DNA from: Thiolinea disciformis DSM 14473
GTDB taxonomy: Bacteria; Pseudomonadota; Gammaproteobacteria; Thiotrichales; Thiotrichaceae
Direction: 5' to 3'
Length of the DNA stretch: 64,000 nt
Assembly: GCF_000371925.1 (NCBI RefSeq)
Contig: NZ_AQVE01000023.1
Span: forward strand, 1 to 64,000
A model generated the notes under the pieces. The model was not told the DNA's origin and did no database searches. It saw only the letters and a list, made by a program, of their open reading frames with translations. This document shows positions 34,628 through 43,820 of the stretch, piece after piece. A program made the translations under genes and the position numbers. Positions within the stretch are counted from its first letter, which is position 1; each line of letters starts with the position of its first letter.

Positions 34628-35802
34628 GTGTGGCGATTAATCTACAGCAGGTAAATCTGCAATTTCGCCACTATGCAAAGCCAACAGAGGTGCTATTGGA
34701 ATGGCTATTACGCAAGCCACGCCACCAAGTTTTTCATGTGCTGCAAGATATTAACCTGAGCTTAGAGCAGGGTGGATCGTTGGGGGTGGTCGGGGATAAT
34801 GGCGCAGGCAAAAGCACTTTTCTAAGGGTGCTGGCTGGCAATCTGCCTATTAGCTCAGGTATTTGTGAGATTAAAGGTAAACGCTCAGCCTTATTAGAGC
34901 TAGGCAGTGGTTTACAACCTGAAGCAACAGGTATCGAGAATATTCGTTTAGGCTTAGCTTTGCGGGGTTTAACCGCTAAACAGGTGGAAATTTATTTACC
35001 TCAAGTAGAGTCTTTTGCAGAGCTAGGTGATTTTATCCATCGGCCGCTTAAGCAATATTCAAGTGGCATGATGGTGCGCTTAGGTTTTGCGATTGCTACC
35101 GTAATAGAGCCAGATATATTAATTATTGATGAAGCCTTATCGGTGGGTGATCAATATTTTCAAAAAAAATCGTTGGATCGTATGCAGGCGATTCTACATA
35201 AAGGTGCAAGCCTAGTTTTCTGCTCACATAATCTTTATCAAGTTCGTGAACTCTGTCAGCAAGCGATTTGGCTGGAAAAAGGTCGTATTCGTATGCACGG
35301 TTGCGCGCAGCAAGTCGTGGATGCTTATCAAGATGCAGTCCGTGCACGTCAAGCTCATATAAAGCCTAGTTTTCAGGTCACGCACCAAGGTCAACCTAGC
35401 TTGTTGGACGTAATTTTACTGGATGGCAAGGTATTTACTACGCAGCAGCGCTTCAGCGTGCAAGTGACTTTCGACCGTGCGGGTTATGAGGCACAAAACG
35501 TTCATGTTGGGGTGGTCATTCGGCGCAATGATGATATTCAGTGTTATGGCATTAGCACCTTACACGATAAAGTTGAGTTGGATAGTAGTAGTCAAATTAG
35601 CCAAGTGCGTTTTGTGTTAGATCAGCTTCCCCTGTTGTCGGGGGAGTATTGTTTGGAGGTCTGGTTGATTGATGAAACGGGTTTGCATGTATTTGATGCG
35701 CGCGAGCGCTGCTGCCATTTTCGGGTGCAACAACAGGATCAAACGCAAGGAATAGGTTTGAGTTGGATGGCGCATCGCTGGGAAGTGGAGGCTGTGACAT
35801 GA
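34624..35802 (+). CDS. Polysaccharide ABC transporter ATPase with C-terminal cargo domain (Wzt-like)
   Basis: The product has 392 residues. Walker A GDNGAGKS (57-64), signature YSSGMM (145-150) and Walker B ILIIDE (165-170) are intact. Residues 245-392 form a beta-rich C-terminal domain like the carbohydrate-binding domain of Wzt from E. coli O8/O9a, which recognises the capped end of the polymer. This suggests that the exported glycan carries a terminal modification. Start and stop overlap the neighbours (ATGA). Confidence 0.85.
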   Translation: MSVAINLQQVNLQFRHYAKPTEVLLEWLLRKPRHQVFHVLQDINLSLEQGGSLGVVGDNGAGKSTFLRVLAGNLPISSGICEIKGKRSALLELGSGLQPEATGIENIRLGLALRGLTAKQVEIYLPQVESFAELGDFIHRPLKQYSSGMMVRLGFAIATVIEPDILIIDEALSVGDQYFQKKSLDRMQAILHKGASLVFCSHNLYQVRELCQQAIWLEKGRIRMHGCAQQVVDAYQDAVRARQAHIKPSFQVTHQGQPSLLDVILLDGKVFTTQQRFSVQVTFDRAGYEAQNVHVGVVIRRNDDIQCYGISTLHDKVELDSSSQISQVRFVLDQLPLLSGEYCLEVWLIDETGLHVFDARERCCHFRVQQQDQTQGIGLSWMAHRWEVEAVT

Positions 35803-36695
35803 GTTTAGCTGAACGTCGTTTTTCATGGCGCTATCATCTTGCCTTTCCTATTCAAGCTCAGTTGCCGCTAGGACTGGCTTATCGTTGTGCCGACTGGCAA
35901 TCCCGTTGGTTAGTAAAACGGCGAGCTGACGAAAGTGCACAGATTAAGGCGCAAATGCAGCAAGTGTTTCCTGACGCTAGTGAAGCCACATTACAGATTT
36001 GGTTGGCTGATTATTTTTGTATGGTGGAACAAGAGGCTTTAGATACATGGTTTCTGAGTAAAAGAGCCTTGCCACAGCTTTCGCAATTAAGCGGCTTTGA
36101 AAAAGTAGTAGCAGCGCGCCAAACGGGGCGAAAAGTGATTTTAACCGGTGGGCATTATGGACGGTTTTGGCTCGCAGGGCCTGCCATGCGCCGTGCTGGA
36201 TTTTCAGTGGGGACGGTCACCCGTGATCGTTTAGATGCAAATTTACAACACTTACCCTTGGGTGAGTTCAACTACCGGCGTTGGAAATTGCAACGTTTGC
36301 AGCAAGCACTCGGTGGACCGTTTTTGGTTGAGGGTGACAATTTAAAACAACTTTATAATGGTTTAAATAACAATCTATTAACGCTGATTTTTGATGTTCC
36401 TTATGCTGAAAGTCATGCAGGATGCGTGACAGTTCCTTTTCTAAAAGGTAGTATACAAGTACCTGCTGGAATTTATCGAATTGCAAAAAAGACACAGGCA
36501 GTGGTTGCGCCATTTTATATGCGTGATCGGGGTAATGGGACTGTGGTAGCAGAGTTTGCCGAGCTACTAGAACCAGAAAATTATAATGATGAGGGCTTTA
36601 TGAGTCTGCTGGCTCACCAGTTAGAAGCGCATATTCTTGCGCGGCCAGGGCATTGGTGGCTTTGGGCAGCTCTACCTCTTCTACGGAGACAATAA
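35799..36695 (+). CDS. LpxL/HtrB-like acyltransferase, atypical active site
   Basis: The product has 298 residues and resembles lipid A late acyltransferases in size and in segments such as GRKVILTGGHYGRFW and YAESHAGCVTVPFLKG. The family needs an HX4D/E dyad; here the His is followed at the fifth position by Trp (H-Y-G-R-F-W), so the acidic residue is missing or displaced. The start at 35799 overlaps the Wzt stop. It could acylate a lipid carrier of the glycan, or be a non-catalytic relative. It shows no N-terminal membrane helix as clear as in LpxL. Confidence 0.65.
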   Translation: MSLAERRFSWRYHLAFPIQAQLPLGLAYRCADWQSRWLVKRRADESAQIKAQMQQVFPDASEATLQIWLADYFCMVEQEALDTWFLSKRALPQLSQLSGFEKVVAARQTGRKVILTGGHYGRFWLAGPAMRRAGFSVGTVTRDRLDANLQHLPLGEFNYRRWKLQRLQQALGGPFLVEGDNLKQLYNGLNNNLLTLIFDVPYAESHAGCVTVPFLKGSIQVPAGIYRIAKKTQAVVAPFYMRDRGNGTVVAEFAELLEPENYNDEGFMSLLAHQLEAHILARPGHWWLWAALPLLRRQ

Positions 36696-36702
36696 AATTA
36701 TT

Positions 36703-37701
36703 ATGACACCCACCGTAGTGGCTAATCCTCCAAAATCCTTTAAGGATTTAGACCCAAATCATTCTCACTATCAAATCGTGCAACGTATTCCACGTTATGC
36801 GCAGGTCTTAGAATTAGGCTGCGGTGATGGCACGATGAGCCGCCTGATGAAAGAACAATGCCAAGCCAAAGTGTTTGGTGTCGAAAAAGATGCTGAATTA
36901 GCAGACCAAGCCAAGCGTTATTGCGATTATGTATTTACCGAAGATTTAGACGATCCCCATAGTTTGGATGCCTTGCAATTCGAAAAATTTGATGTCATTA
37001 CGCTCGTTGATGTATTAGAGCATTTAAAGCATCCCCAGTCCTTATTAGAACGCCTTAAGCCATTTTTAATGGATGAAAGTGTGATCTTATTATCAGTGCC
37101 GAATGTGGCGCATGTATCAGTGCGTTTGGAATTATTGACGGGCGATTTCCGTTACGAAGATGCCGGTATACTGGATAGCACACATCTGAAGTTTTTTACC
37201 TTAAAAACCTTGAAGTCACTGGTTGAGCGTAGTGGCTTTAGCCTAAATGAAGTGGATTATACGTGGCATGATATTCCCGATACGGTGATCTCGCGCTACT
37301 TACGCCAAGTTGGTGTGGATGCCACACCCCGTATATTAGATTACTTCCACAAACCCGATGCCGTCGCGTATCAATTTATTTTGTCCTTGGGTTTGCCATT
37401 GCCACAGTCAAAGTCTAAACACTCCGATGAGAACCGCTATAATCTAAAACCGATGGCAGCTTCTTGGGATACTTGGGGGAAGGTCTTTAGTAATTTGCAG
37501 CAAAAACAACAGATTATTAATGGTTTGCAATTACAAATGCAGGAGCAGCAACGTCAATTGGAACGTGCGCAACATGATTTAAAGTCTCATCAAGAGGAAC
37601 TGGGTCGTGTTTATGCCACACGTAGTTGGCGTTTATTACGTAGCTTGGCGGGGTTATGGCGTGGTGAGTTTGTTCAGGATCGCTTAACCACCCATTGCTA
37701 G
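36703..37701 (+). CDS. SAM-dependent methyltransferase with coiled-coil tail
   Basis: The product has 332 residues. A class I fold at about 30-200 has motif I ELGCGDG (37-43) and the DVLEHLKHP segment typical of Methyltransf_11/23. Residues 265-315 form a Gln/Leu-rich coiled coil, followed by VYATRSWRLLRSL and a basic tail. I use ATG at 36703, in the frame after the acyltransferase stop; the upstream 36637 start overlaps that gene with no good ribosome-binding site. In E. coli O9a the chain terminator WbdD also couples a methyltransferase to a coiled coil; this protein may cap the glycan here. Confidence 0.75.
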   Translation: MTPTVVANPPKSFKDLDPNHSHYQIVQRIPRYAQVLELGCGDGTMSRLMKEQCQAKVFGVEKDAELADQAKRYCDYVFTEDLDDPHSLDALQFEKFDVITLVDVLEHLKHPQSLLERLKPFLMDESVILLSVPNVAHVSVRLELLTGDFRYEDAGILDSTHLKFFTLKTLKSLVERSGFSLNEVDYTWHDIPDTVISRYLRQVGVDATPRILDYFHKPDAVAYQFILSLGLPLPQSKSKHSDENRYNLKPMAASWDTWGKVFSNLQQKQQIINGLQLQMQEQQRQLERAQHDLKSHQEELGRVYATRSWRLLRSLAGLWRGEFVQDRLTTHC

Positions 37702-37766
37702 ACTAAGGCAATCAGGCTCTTTGCTGCACTAACAACAATAAATAACAACAGGGGCGCAGTACAGCG

Positions 37767-38945
37767 ATGTGCGCATCAGTACCCGAGATTAGTATCATTC
37801 TTCCCGCCTACAATCATGCCCCATGGGTGCTTGAGGCACTGGAATCAGTACGTAATCAAACGTTTCAAGCTTGGGAGCTTATCGTCATTGACGATGCTTC
37901 CAGTGATGCAACGTGGACTATTATTCAAGCATGGCAACAAAAGCACGCTGATCAACGCGTACAACTACATCGCCATGATGTGAATCAAGGTGCGCCTGCT
38001 AGCCTTAATCAAGGTTTGCAACTCGCATGTGGTCAATACTTAACAATTTTAAACTCTGACGATGCTTGGCACTCCGAACGCCTAGCATCACTTTTTCAAG
38101 TGGCTGAGCAAGAGCAACTCGATTTTCTAAGCACTGCCATCGAACTTTGGGATGCCCATTCCCAACCCGAGCAAACCGAAAGCCATTGGCTGAACTGGTA
38201 TGCGCAGCTCAAACAGCTAAATCTCAGTAGTAATGATGCATTAGCTTGCTTATTAGCAGGCAATTATTTAATTACTACTTCGAATTTTTTCCTGCATCGA
38301 CGTGTCTATGAGCGCTTGGGTGGTTTCGCCAATTTGCGTTACATGCACGACTATGATTATGCCTTGCGTTTAGTTCGAGCCGGTTTTAATTGGCGTATGC
38401 TCTGGGATAAGCCATTGCTCCATTATCGCTTGCACGCTAGTAATACTATTCGTGAAAAGCCTTTGGCGGCCATTGAAGAGAATATGCAATTGTTGCTGGA
38501 TCAGTTGTCCCTAGCGCCAGCTTTAAACCTTGCACAACTCACCCATTTGCAAAGCCAATTACGTAATTTGTATCGCTATACTCGTGAAGAATGGCTAAGC
38601 GAAATTCATAACTGGTTGGTAGCGAAAGAGTCTGAGCTATTTCCCCTTATCCAAGATCGTGATGCATGGATTGCGGATCGGGATGAATTAATTGCACAGC
38701 AGCAAATCTGGATTACTGACCGTGAAGTTTGGATTGCTGAGCGCGATGCTTTAATTAAAGAACAGCAAACGTGGGTCAGTGATCGTGATGCGTGGATCGC
38801 CGAACGTGATCAATTAATCAGCCAATTGCGTGCTGAGCAAGTCAAGGTTTATGCCAGTCGCTCTTACCGTCTGGGTGAGACTTTATTAAAGCCTTGGCGT
38901 TGGTTACGGGAGCAGCTAGTGCAACATCCGGTGCGCCATGCCTGA
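37767..38945 (+). CDS. Family 2 glycosyltransferase with Trp-rich coiled-coil repeats
   Basis: The product has 392 residues. Residues 5-230 form a GT-A domain with ISIILPAYNHAPW, IDDASSDAT and the NSDDAW acidic motif. Residues 297-359 contain three 21-residue repeats (consensus DRDAWIAERDxLIxxQQxW) forming a coiled coil, then VYASRSYRL and a basic tail similar to the end of the preceding methyltransferase. Its end overlaps the next gene. It likely transfers a sugar in the glycan assembly complex and uses the coil for scaffolding. Confidence 0.8.
   Translation: MCASVPEISIILPAYNHAPWVLEALESVRNQTFQAWELIVIDDASSDATWTIIQAWQQKHADQRVQLHRHDVNQGAPASLNQGLQLACGQYLTILNSDDAWHSERLASLFQVAEQEQLDFLSTAIELWDAHSQPEQTESHWLNWYAQLKQLNLSSNDALACLLAGNYLITTSNFFLHRRVYERLGGFANLRYMHDYDYALRLVRAGFNWRMLWDKPLLHYRLHASNTIREKPLAAIEENMQLLLDQLSLAPALNLAQLTHLQSQLRNLYRYTREEWLSEIHNWLVAKESELFPLIQDRDAWIADRDELIAQQQIWITDREVWIAERDALIKEQQTWVSDRDAWIAERDQLISQLRAEQVKVYASRSYRLGETLLKPWRWLREQLVQHPVRHA
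38655..38843 (+). repeat. Three 63-bp coding repeats (21 residues each)
   Basis: Residues 297-317, 318-338 and 339-359 align without gaps with conserved DR, W, I, RD and LI positions. The 21-residue period equals three heptads. Confidence 0.85.
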
Positions 38946-40986
38946 TAAATTAATTGCCCACAACTTTGCGCAAGTACGTGACTTATTACAAGCACGTTTA
39001 GAGCGTGGGCAATTACAAACAGTATCCTTAGATATTTTTGACACGCTCTTGGCGCGTATTGATACTCCTGAGCAAGTGCAATATGCGGTATGTCGTGAGG
39101 TGGCGAAGTCCTTGGCTAGACCGATCGAGCAGGTGTGGCAATTACGTCAGCAAACTGAGCAAGCATTACGCCAAAAAGCCTTACGTGATTGGTTGGATCC
39201 CGAGTGCCGTTTCGGGGAGTGGGTCAGTGCGTGGGTGGAGGCTTTGGTCGGTCACGCGGATTTAGCATTGCAACGTTTTATCATCACCACCGAATTAGAA
39301 TTGGAGCAACTCGCCCTTTATATTAAACCCGATGTATTAGCTTTCTTGCATTGGCTTGCGCAGCAAGGGCTGCGTGTGTTGGCGATTTCTGATATGTATT
39401 TGGAACGTGCCCATTTGTTGGAAATCTTGCGTCGTAAAGGCTTGCTGTCTTATTTCGAGCAGGTGCATGTTTCTTCAGAGCAGTGTCTAGGGAAATATTC
39501 AGGGCGATTATTTGCGAGCATTCGCGATGAATTAAATATCAGTCCTAGCACTTGGGTTCATATTGGTGATAATCCTATTTCAGATCGACGAGCAGCTTGT
39601 GAACAAGGTATTCAAGGCATTTGGTTATTAGAGAAAGCGGCCTTACGTCAGCGTGAAACACAAGTTCTAATGGCCAACATGGCAAAACGTGGCAGCACAT
39701 GGAAAGGTCAACATTTTTTTTCTGTACTAGAACAGCGCTTACGCGCCCTAGAGCCAGCGAGTGATGATTTTTATTATCGCTATGGACGCGATGTTTTAGG
39801 CGCGGCATTCAGCACTTTTATGCTCGGTTTACAAGAACGCCTAACGCGTAAACCAGTGGATAAAATTTTCTTTGTGGCACGTGATGGTTATTTGTTCCAA
39901 CAAATGTACCAAGCCTTACCTCAAAAACTACCCGAAAGCTATTTATACCTCTCGCGCAAAGTTATTACGGCGGCTTCAACTGCAGATGGCTTGACCCACG
40001 AACAAGCTAAAGTCGCTTTTTATAATCCAAAACAACAGGGTTTGCGTTCTATTTGCAAAATCTACGGTGTGCCAGAGGACAGTTTACGTTATTTGGCAGC
40101 GTGCCATGGTTTTCGCGAGATGGCTCAACCCATTCACGATTGGAATGATAAGCGCCTATTAGATTTTTTAGCAGATGCAAATGTACAAGCCCTAATTCGC
40201 CCGTTAGGTATTGAGCACCGCCGTTTATTAGAAGCTTATTTAGAACAGTCTGGTTTTTTTGAACATAAGCATATTGCGCTAGTCGATATTGGCTGGAATG
40301 GCACGGTACAAAAATTTCTTAAACAGGCATTTGGCCATCGTGCTGATTTTCCAATCATTAATGCCTATTACTTTGCATTCGTACCTAAGCTTTATCATGA
40401 TTTTGGGGCGCAAAATTATTGTGAAGGCATTATTCATGATTCACGGCGTGATAATGCCTGTGAGCGTATTCCTTCTGAATTTGAAGAGATTTTTGAGCAA
40501 GGTGCGCGTGCCTTAGAAGCGACAACGATTGCTTATCGTGAGCAAGCTGGGGTGGTTGAGCCGGTGTTGAAATCGCCGACTGCGCCGGATCGTATGGCTG
40601 AAATTGCTTGTAATCACATGGTATCCAGTTTACAGCAGGGCATTCTCGCGCATTGGCGACATTTTCAAGCAGTACAGCGTCTAACTGGCTACCAAAGTGT
40701 TGAAATTTTGCCCTATGTCTATGGTTTGTTGGAGCGTGCCGTGGTGTATCCAACCCGCGAAGAAAGTCGTTTATTGTCGCAATTGGTGCACACTGAGGAT
40801 TTCGGACACGATCATATATTAAGCATTGGCCGCGATAAACTCTCATGGCAAGACCTATTAAAGCCAAGGCAGCTCTGGCATCGCTTTAAAGTGTCAGCAT
40901 GGCGTTATGCATGGCTGGCAGGTTTTCCCACGAATATGACTAATTTCGTGCTGCGTATGGCGTATTTACGGGCGGTGAAAAAATAA
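38938..40986 (+). CDS. HAD-like protein of polysaccharide clusters
   Basis: The product has 682 residues. An N-terminal HAD domain (about 25-235) has motif I SLDIFDTLLAR with D32, a Ser in LAISDMYLER and the acidic motif IGDNPISDRRA, so it looks active as a phosphatase or phosphotransferase. A C-terminal half (about 270-600, FFVARDGYLFQQMYQ, then IALVDIGWNGTVQ) repeats features seen in HAD-like proteins from O-antigen and capsule loci. Start overlaps the previous gene by eight bases. Substrate unknown. Confidence 0.7.
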   Translation: MPDKLIAHNFAQVRDLLQARLERGQLQTVSLDIFDTLLARIDTPEQVQYAVCREVAKSLARPIEQVWQLRQQTEQALRQKALRDWLDPECRFGEWVSAWVEALVGHADLALQRFIITTELELEQLALYIKPDVLAFLHWLAQQGLRVLAISDMYLERAHLLEILRRKGLLSYFEQVHVSSEQCLGKYSGRLFASIRDELNISPSTWVHIGDNPISDRRAACEQGIQGIWLLEKAALRQRETQVLMANMAKRGSTWKGQHFFSVLEQRLRALEPASDDFYYRYGRDVLGAAFSTFMLGLQERLTRKPVDKIFFVARDGYLFQQMYQALPQKLPESYLYLSRKVITAASTADGLTHEQAKVAFYNPKQQGLRSICKIYGVPEDSLRYLAACHGFREMAQPIHDWNDKRLLDFLADANVQALIRPLGIEHRRLLEAYLEQSGFFEHKHIALVDIGWNGTVQKFLKQAFGHRADFPIINAYYFAFVPKLYHDFGAQNYCEGIIHDSRRDNACERIPSEFEEIFEQGARALEATTIAYREQAGVVEPVLKSPTAPDRMAEIACNHMVSSLQQGILAHWRHFQAVQRLTGYQSVEILPYVYGLLERAVVYPTREESRLLSQLVHTEDFGHDHILSIGRDKLSWQDLLKPRQLWHRFKVSAWRYAWLAGFPTNMTNFVLRMAYLRAVKK

Positions 40987-40987
40987 T

Positions 40988-41206
40988 ATGAGCCGTGCTA
41001 AGCCATCCATATCATCCGTTCATTTGCAAATCACTCCGTGGCGCTTATTCATTTATGCCCAAGCATTCCGTTTTTCATCGGGTCATGGGAAATGTTTTAG
41101 TCCAGGCGTTAAAGCGCTGATGATTTGGTATGCCCAGCGTTTTAAGCAAGTGCTGTTAAATCGTAAGCTTGCGCGCCAATGGCGCATGTATTTTGAGCGT
41201 CATTAA
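40988..41206 (+). CDS. Small basic protein of unknown function
   Basis: The product has 72 residues, is strongly basic and has two aromatic helical segments (PWRLFIYAQAFRF and MIWYAQRFKQVLL). It begins 1 bp after the HAD stop and ends 2 bp before the next gene, filling the gap exactly, which favours a real gene. No recognised family; membrane-surface association of a glycan enzyme is possible. Confidence 0.5.
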   Translation: MSRAKPSISSVHLQITPWRLFIYAQAFRFSSGHGKCFSPGVKALMIWYAQRFKQVLLNRKLARQWRMYFERH

Positions 41207-41208
41207 GC

Positions 41209-42105
41209 ATGGCTCAGGTGCAGATTCTATTATCAACATGGAATGGCGCACCTTGGTTAGATGAGTTGCTTGAGTCTTTGTTGCAACAGACGAAAAGTAG
41301 CTGGGAGTTATTAATTCGTGATGATGCTTCAACGGATGAGTCCATCAAACATTTGATGGCTTGGCAAAAACGCTATCCGCATAAAGTGAAATTATTAGAG
41401 GCTGGATCACGGCTCGGGTGTGCGGCGAGTTTTAGCCGTTTGGTTGAGTTAAGTACAGCGCCTTATCTGATGTTCTGTGACCAAGATGATGTGTGGTTTG
41501 CGGAGAAAGTGGAACTCAGTTTAGCGCGTTTGCAGGCTTTGGAAGTTAAGCAGGGCAGTACCACACCCTTATTGGTTCATTCAGATCTCACAGTGCTCAA
41601 TGAGGATAAAAGCTTAATTGCGCCATCGTTTTGGGCGTTGCGCGATTTTGATGTACATCAGGCCAAAAAAGATTATTTGGTGAGTAATGTCGTTTCCGGC
41701 TGTGCTTGCATGTTTAATCGTACCGCTGCCAACCTAGCGTTCCCGCTACCTCAAGGCGCTATATTGCATGATCGTTGGCTGGCCTTGGTTTGTGCATGGT
41801 TTGGGAAGATAGTAGCGCTAGATCGGCCTTTAATAGGCTATCGCCAACATAGTGGGAATGTTGTGGGGGCTCGTGTGCGCGTGGGTCGACTCGAGATAGC
41901 CGAACGCATTAATTCGTGGAGTCGCCAAGCCGAGTCATTTTTGGAGTGCTTCGGGAAACAGTTAAGCCGCGCCGATTATCATCAGATTCAGGCGCTAGCG
42001 AATTTGCAATATGAATGTGCTTGGCAACGCCGCCGCCACATTCTGAAGTATCGTTTTTTTAAATCAGGAATTGCAGCAAATCTAGCACTCATGCTATTTG
42101 CTTAA
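41209..42105 (+). CDS. Family 2 glycosyltransferase
   Basis: The product has 298 residues. The GT-A signature VQILLSTWNGAPWLDELLES, the RDDASTDES nucleotide-sugar site and FCDQDDVWF (DxD-like) are clear and resemble rhamnosyltransferase-type enzymes. The C-terminus has helices for acceptor or membrane contact. It begins 2 bp after the small gene and should add one residue to the repeat unit. Sugar specificity cannot be read. Confidence 0.82.
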   Translation: MAQVQILLSTWNGAPWLDELLESLLQQTKSSWELLIRDDASTDESIKHLMAWQKRYPHKVKLLEAGSRLGCAASFSRLVELSTAPYLMFCDQDDVWFAEKVELSLARLQALEVKQGSTTPLLVHSDLTVLNEDKSLIAPSFWALRDFDVHQAKKDYLVSNVVSGCACMFNRTAANLAFPLPQGAILHDRWLALVCAWFGKIVALDRPLIGYRQHSGNVVGARVRVGRLEIAERINSWSRQAESFLECFGKQLSRADYHQIQALANLQYECAWQRRRHILKYRFFKSGIAANLALMLFA

Positions 42106-42128
42106 TCAAACCAAGCGGGGCTATAACA

Positions 42129-43106
42129 ATGTTAATAAGTCGCCCAGATGTGGCAGTCATTGTCATGACGCGCAATGCAGGGGCATTGTGGACACAATGC
42201 TTGAATGGAATTCGTCATCAAACCGTTTATGCTGGACGTTATTTGGTCATGGATTCTGGCTCAAGCGACGGCACAGTCGAGCAGGCTGTCGAGGCGGGTT
42301 TTGAGGTTTATCGTGTCGATCCGGAGTGTTTTAATCATGGTGGAACGCGTCAGCGTGCGGCACAACTGTGTGCAGAATCACGCTTTTTGGTTTATTTAAC
42401 CCAAGATGCCCTTTTAGAGCAACGCGACTCGCTGCAACAGTTATTGAGTCATTTTGAGGATGATCAGGTAGCACTCGCTTATGGGCGTCATGTGGCGCAT
42501 GAAACAGCAAGCCCGATTGAGAAACACGCGCGTTTATTTACTTATCCTGAGCAAAGTGCCATTCGTGCTCACGCTGATTTTCAAACTTTAGGTTTTCGGG
42601 CAGCATTTTCCTCAGATGTTTATGCTGCTTATCGCGCTAGTGTGTTGCATCGGATCGGCGGTTTTCCACAGCACGCGATTGTTAGCGAAGATAGTTATGT
42701 GGCAGCGCGGCTCTTATTAGCAGGTTGGAAAACGGTTTATTCAGCCACCAGCCAAGTACGCCATTCACACCATTATTCCTTAGTGCATTTGTTGCGCCGC
42801 TATTTTGATGTGGGGGTATTTCATGCGAATGAAACGGCTTTACTGGCGAAAGTGGGCAAACCAGATCAGGAAGCATGGGTGTATGTACGTTCACTGATTC
42901 AGTATTTGAATAAAAGCCACAAACATTTATTACCGCTGGCGGCTTTACAAACTTTAATCAAACTGATTGGTTTTAAACTGGGTAAGCACTATCAACGCTT
43001 GCCAGAGTCATGGGTTAAGCGCATTAGTTTACAAAAGGCTTATTGGCTACAAAGGCCCTTGTCGCCCAGCGAAACATGGCGTGCAGCAACGGGTGTAAGC
43101 CAATAA
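42129..43106 (+). CDS. Family 2 glycosyltransferase, rhamnosyltransferase-like
   Basis: The product has 325 residues. VAVIVMTRNAG, MDSGSSDGT and the YLTQDALL motif define a GT2 enzyme; FNHGGTRQRAAQL and the C-terminal HHYSLVHLLRRYFDVGVFH are typical of rhamnosyltransferases near RfbF. It is the last gene of the cluster, followed by a non-coding stretch with a terminator before rplM. Donor sugar is inferred from family resemblance only. Confidence 0.8.
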   Translation: MLISRPDVAVIVMTRNAGALWTQCLNGIRHQTVYAGRYLVMDSGSSDGTVEQAVEAGFEVYRVDPECFNHGGTRQRAAQLCAESRFLVYLTQDALLEQRDSLQQLLSHFEDDQVALAYGRHVAHETASPIEKHARLFTYPEQSAIRAHADFQTLGFRAAFSSDVYAAYRASVLHRIGGFPQHAIVSEDSYVAARLLLAGWKTVYSATSQVRHSHHYSLVHLLRRYFDVGVFHANETALLAKVGKPDQEAWVYVRSLIQYLNKSHKHLLPLAALQTLIKLIGFKLGKHYQRLPESWVKRISLQKAYWLQRPLSPSETWRAATGVSQ

Positions 43107-43248
43107 TTAAATCAAAGGGATAGAGGTAAGTTTTAGCCATCTCTGAAGAGATAGGCTTATTGACTCTTCCATATTAGATTATTAGTATGTACTCATACTG
43201 CTTTTGGAAACTAAGCTACACTCCTCCATCCTCCTTTGGTGGTAATTG

Positions 43249-43277
43249 CGCGGCTCACTTGGGTCGCGTTTTTTTTT
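43249..43277 (+). terminator. Terminator between polysaccharide cluster and rplM
   Basis: CGCGGC pairs with GTCGCG (one G-T) around an 8-nt loop and is followed by nine T. Confidence 0.65.
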
Positions 43278-43297
43278 GCAGAATGCAAGACAAAAGC

Positions 43298-43326
43298 TTG
43301 TTTCTAGTAGGCGCTTCTCGTAGAAT
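43298..43326 (+). promoter_or_regulatory. Predicted promoter of rplM-rpsI
   Basis: TTGTTT (43298-43303), a 17-bp spacer and TAGAAT (43321-43326) fit a sigma70 promoter about 50 bp before rplM. Confidence 0.55.
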
Positions 43327-43376
43327 GCGCGGTCTATTTTTTTCAGATAATTACACACACTCTCTTGGAGTCTGGA

Positions 43377-43817
43377 ATGAAAACATTCAGTGCAAAGCCG
43401 GCTGAGGTCAAACGCGACTGGTTTGTCGTTGATGCCGAAGGTAAGGCATTGGGCCGCCTGGCAACCGAAGTAGCCCGGCGTTTGCGTGGAAAACACAAAC
43501 CGGAATACACGCCCCATGTCGATACTGGCGATTATATTATCGTCATTAATGCCGACAAGATTGCCGTAAGTGGCAACAAAGCCAAAGACAAGATTTATTA
43601 CAAACACACTGGCTATATCGGTAACATGAAAGCGTTCTCCTTTGAGAAAATGCAAGAACGTGCGCCGGGTCGTGTTCTAGAAATCGCTGTAAAAGGTATG
43701 CTGCCTAAGAACCCATTAGGTCGTGCGATGTATCGTAAACTCAAAGTTTATGCCGGTGCAGAGCATAATCATCAAGCACAACAGCCCTTAACGCTGGATA
43801 TTAAGGGTAAGGAGTAA
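43377..43817 (+). CDS. rplM: 50S ribosomal protein L13
   Basis: The product has 146 residues and is unmistakably L13: [37 protein letters not shown], and [22 protein letters not shown]. It binds 23S rRNA early in 50S assembly. The ATG at 43377 has GGAG 6 nt upstream; the TTG at 43365 is part of that site. It is followed by rpsI after 3 bp, the standard conserved pair. Confidence 0.98.
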   Translation: MKTFSAKPAEVKRDWFVVDAEGKALGRLATEVARRLRGKHKPEYTPHVDTGDYIIVINADKIAVSGNKAKDKIYYKHTGYIGNMKAFSFEKMQERAPGRVLEIAVKGMLPKNPLGRAMYRKLKVYAGAEHNHQAQQPLTLDIKGKE

Positions 43818-43820
43818 TTT

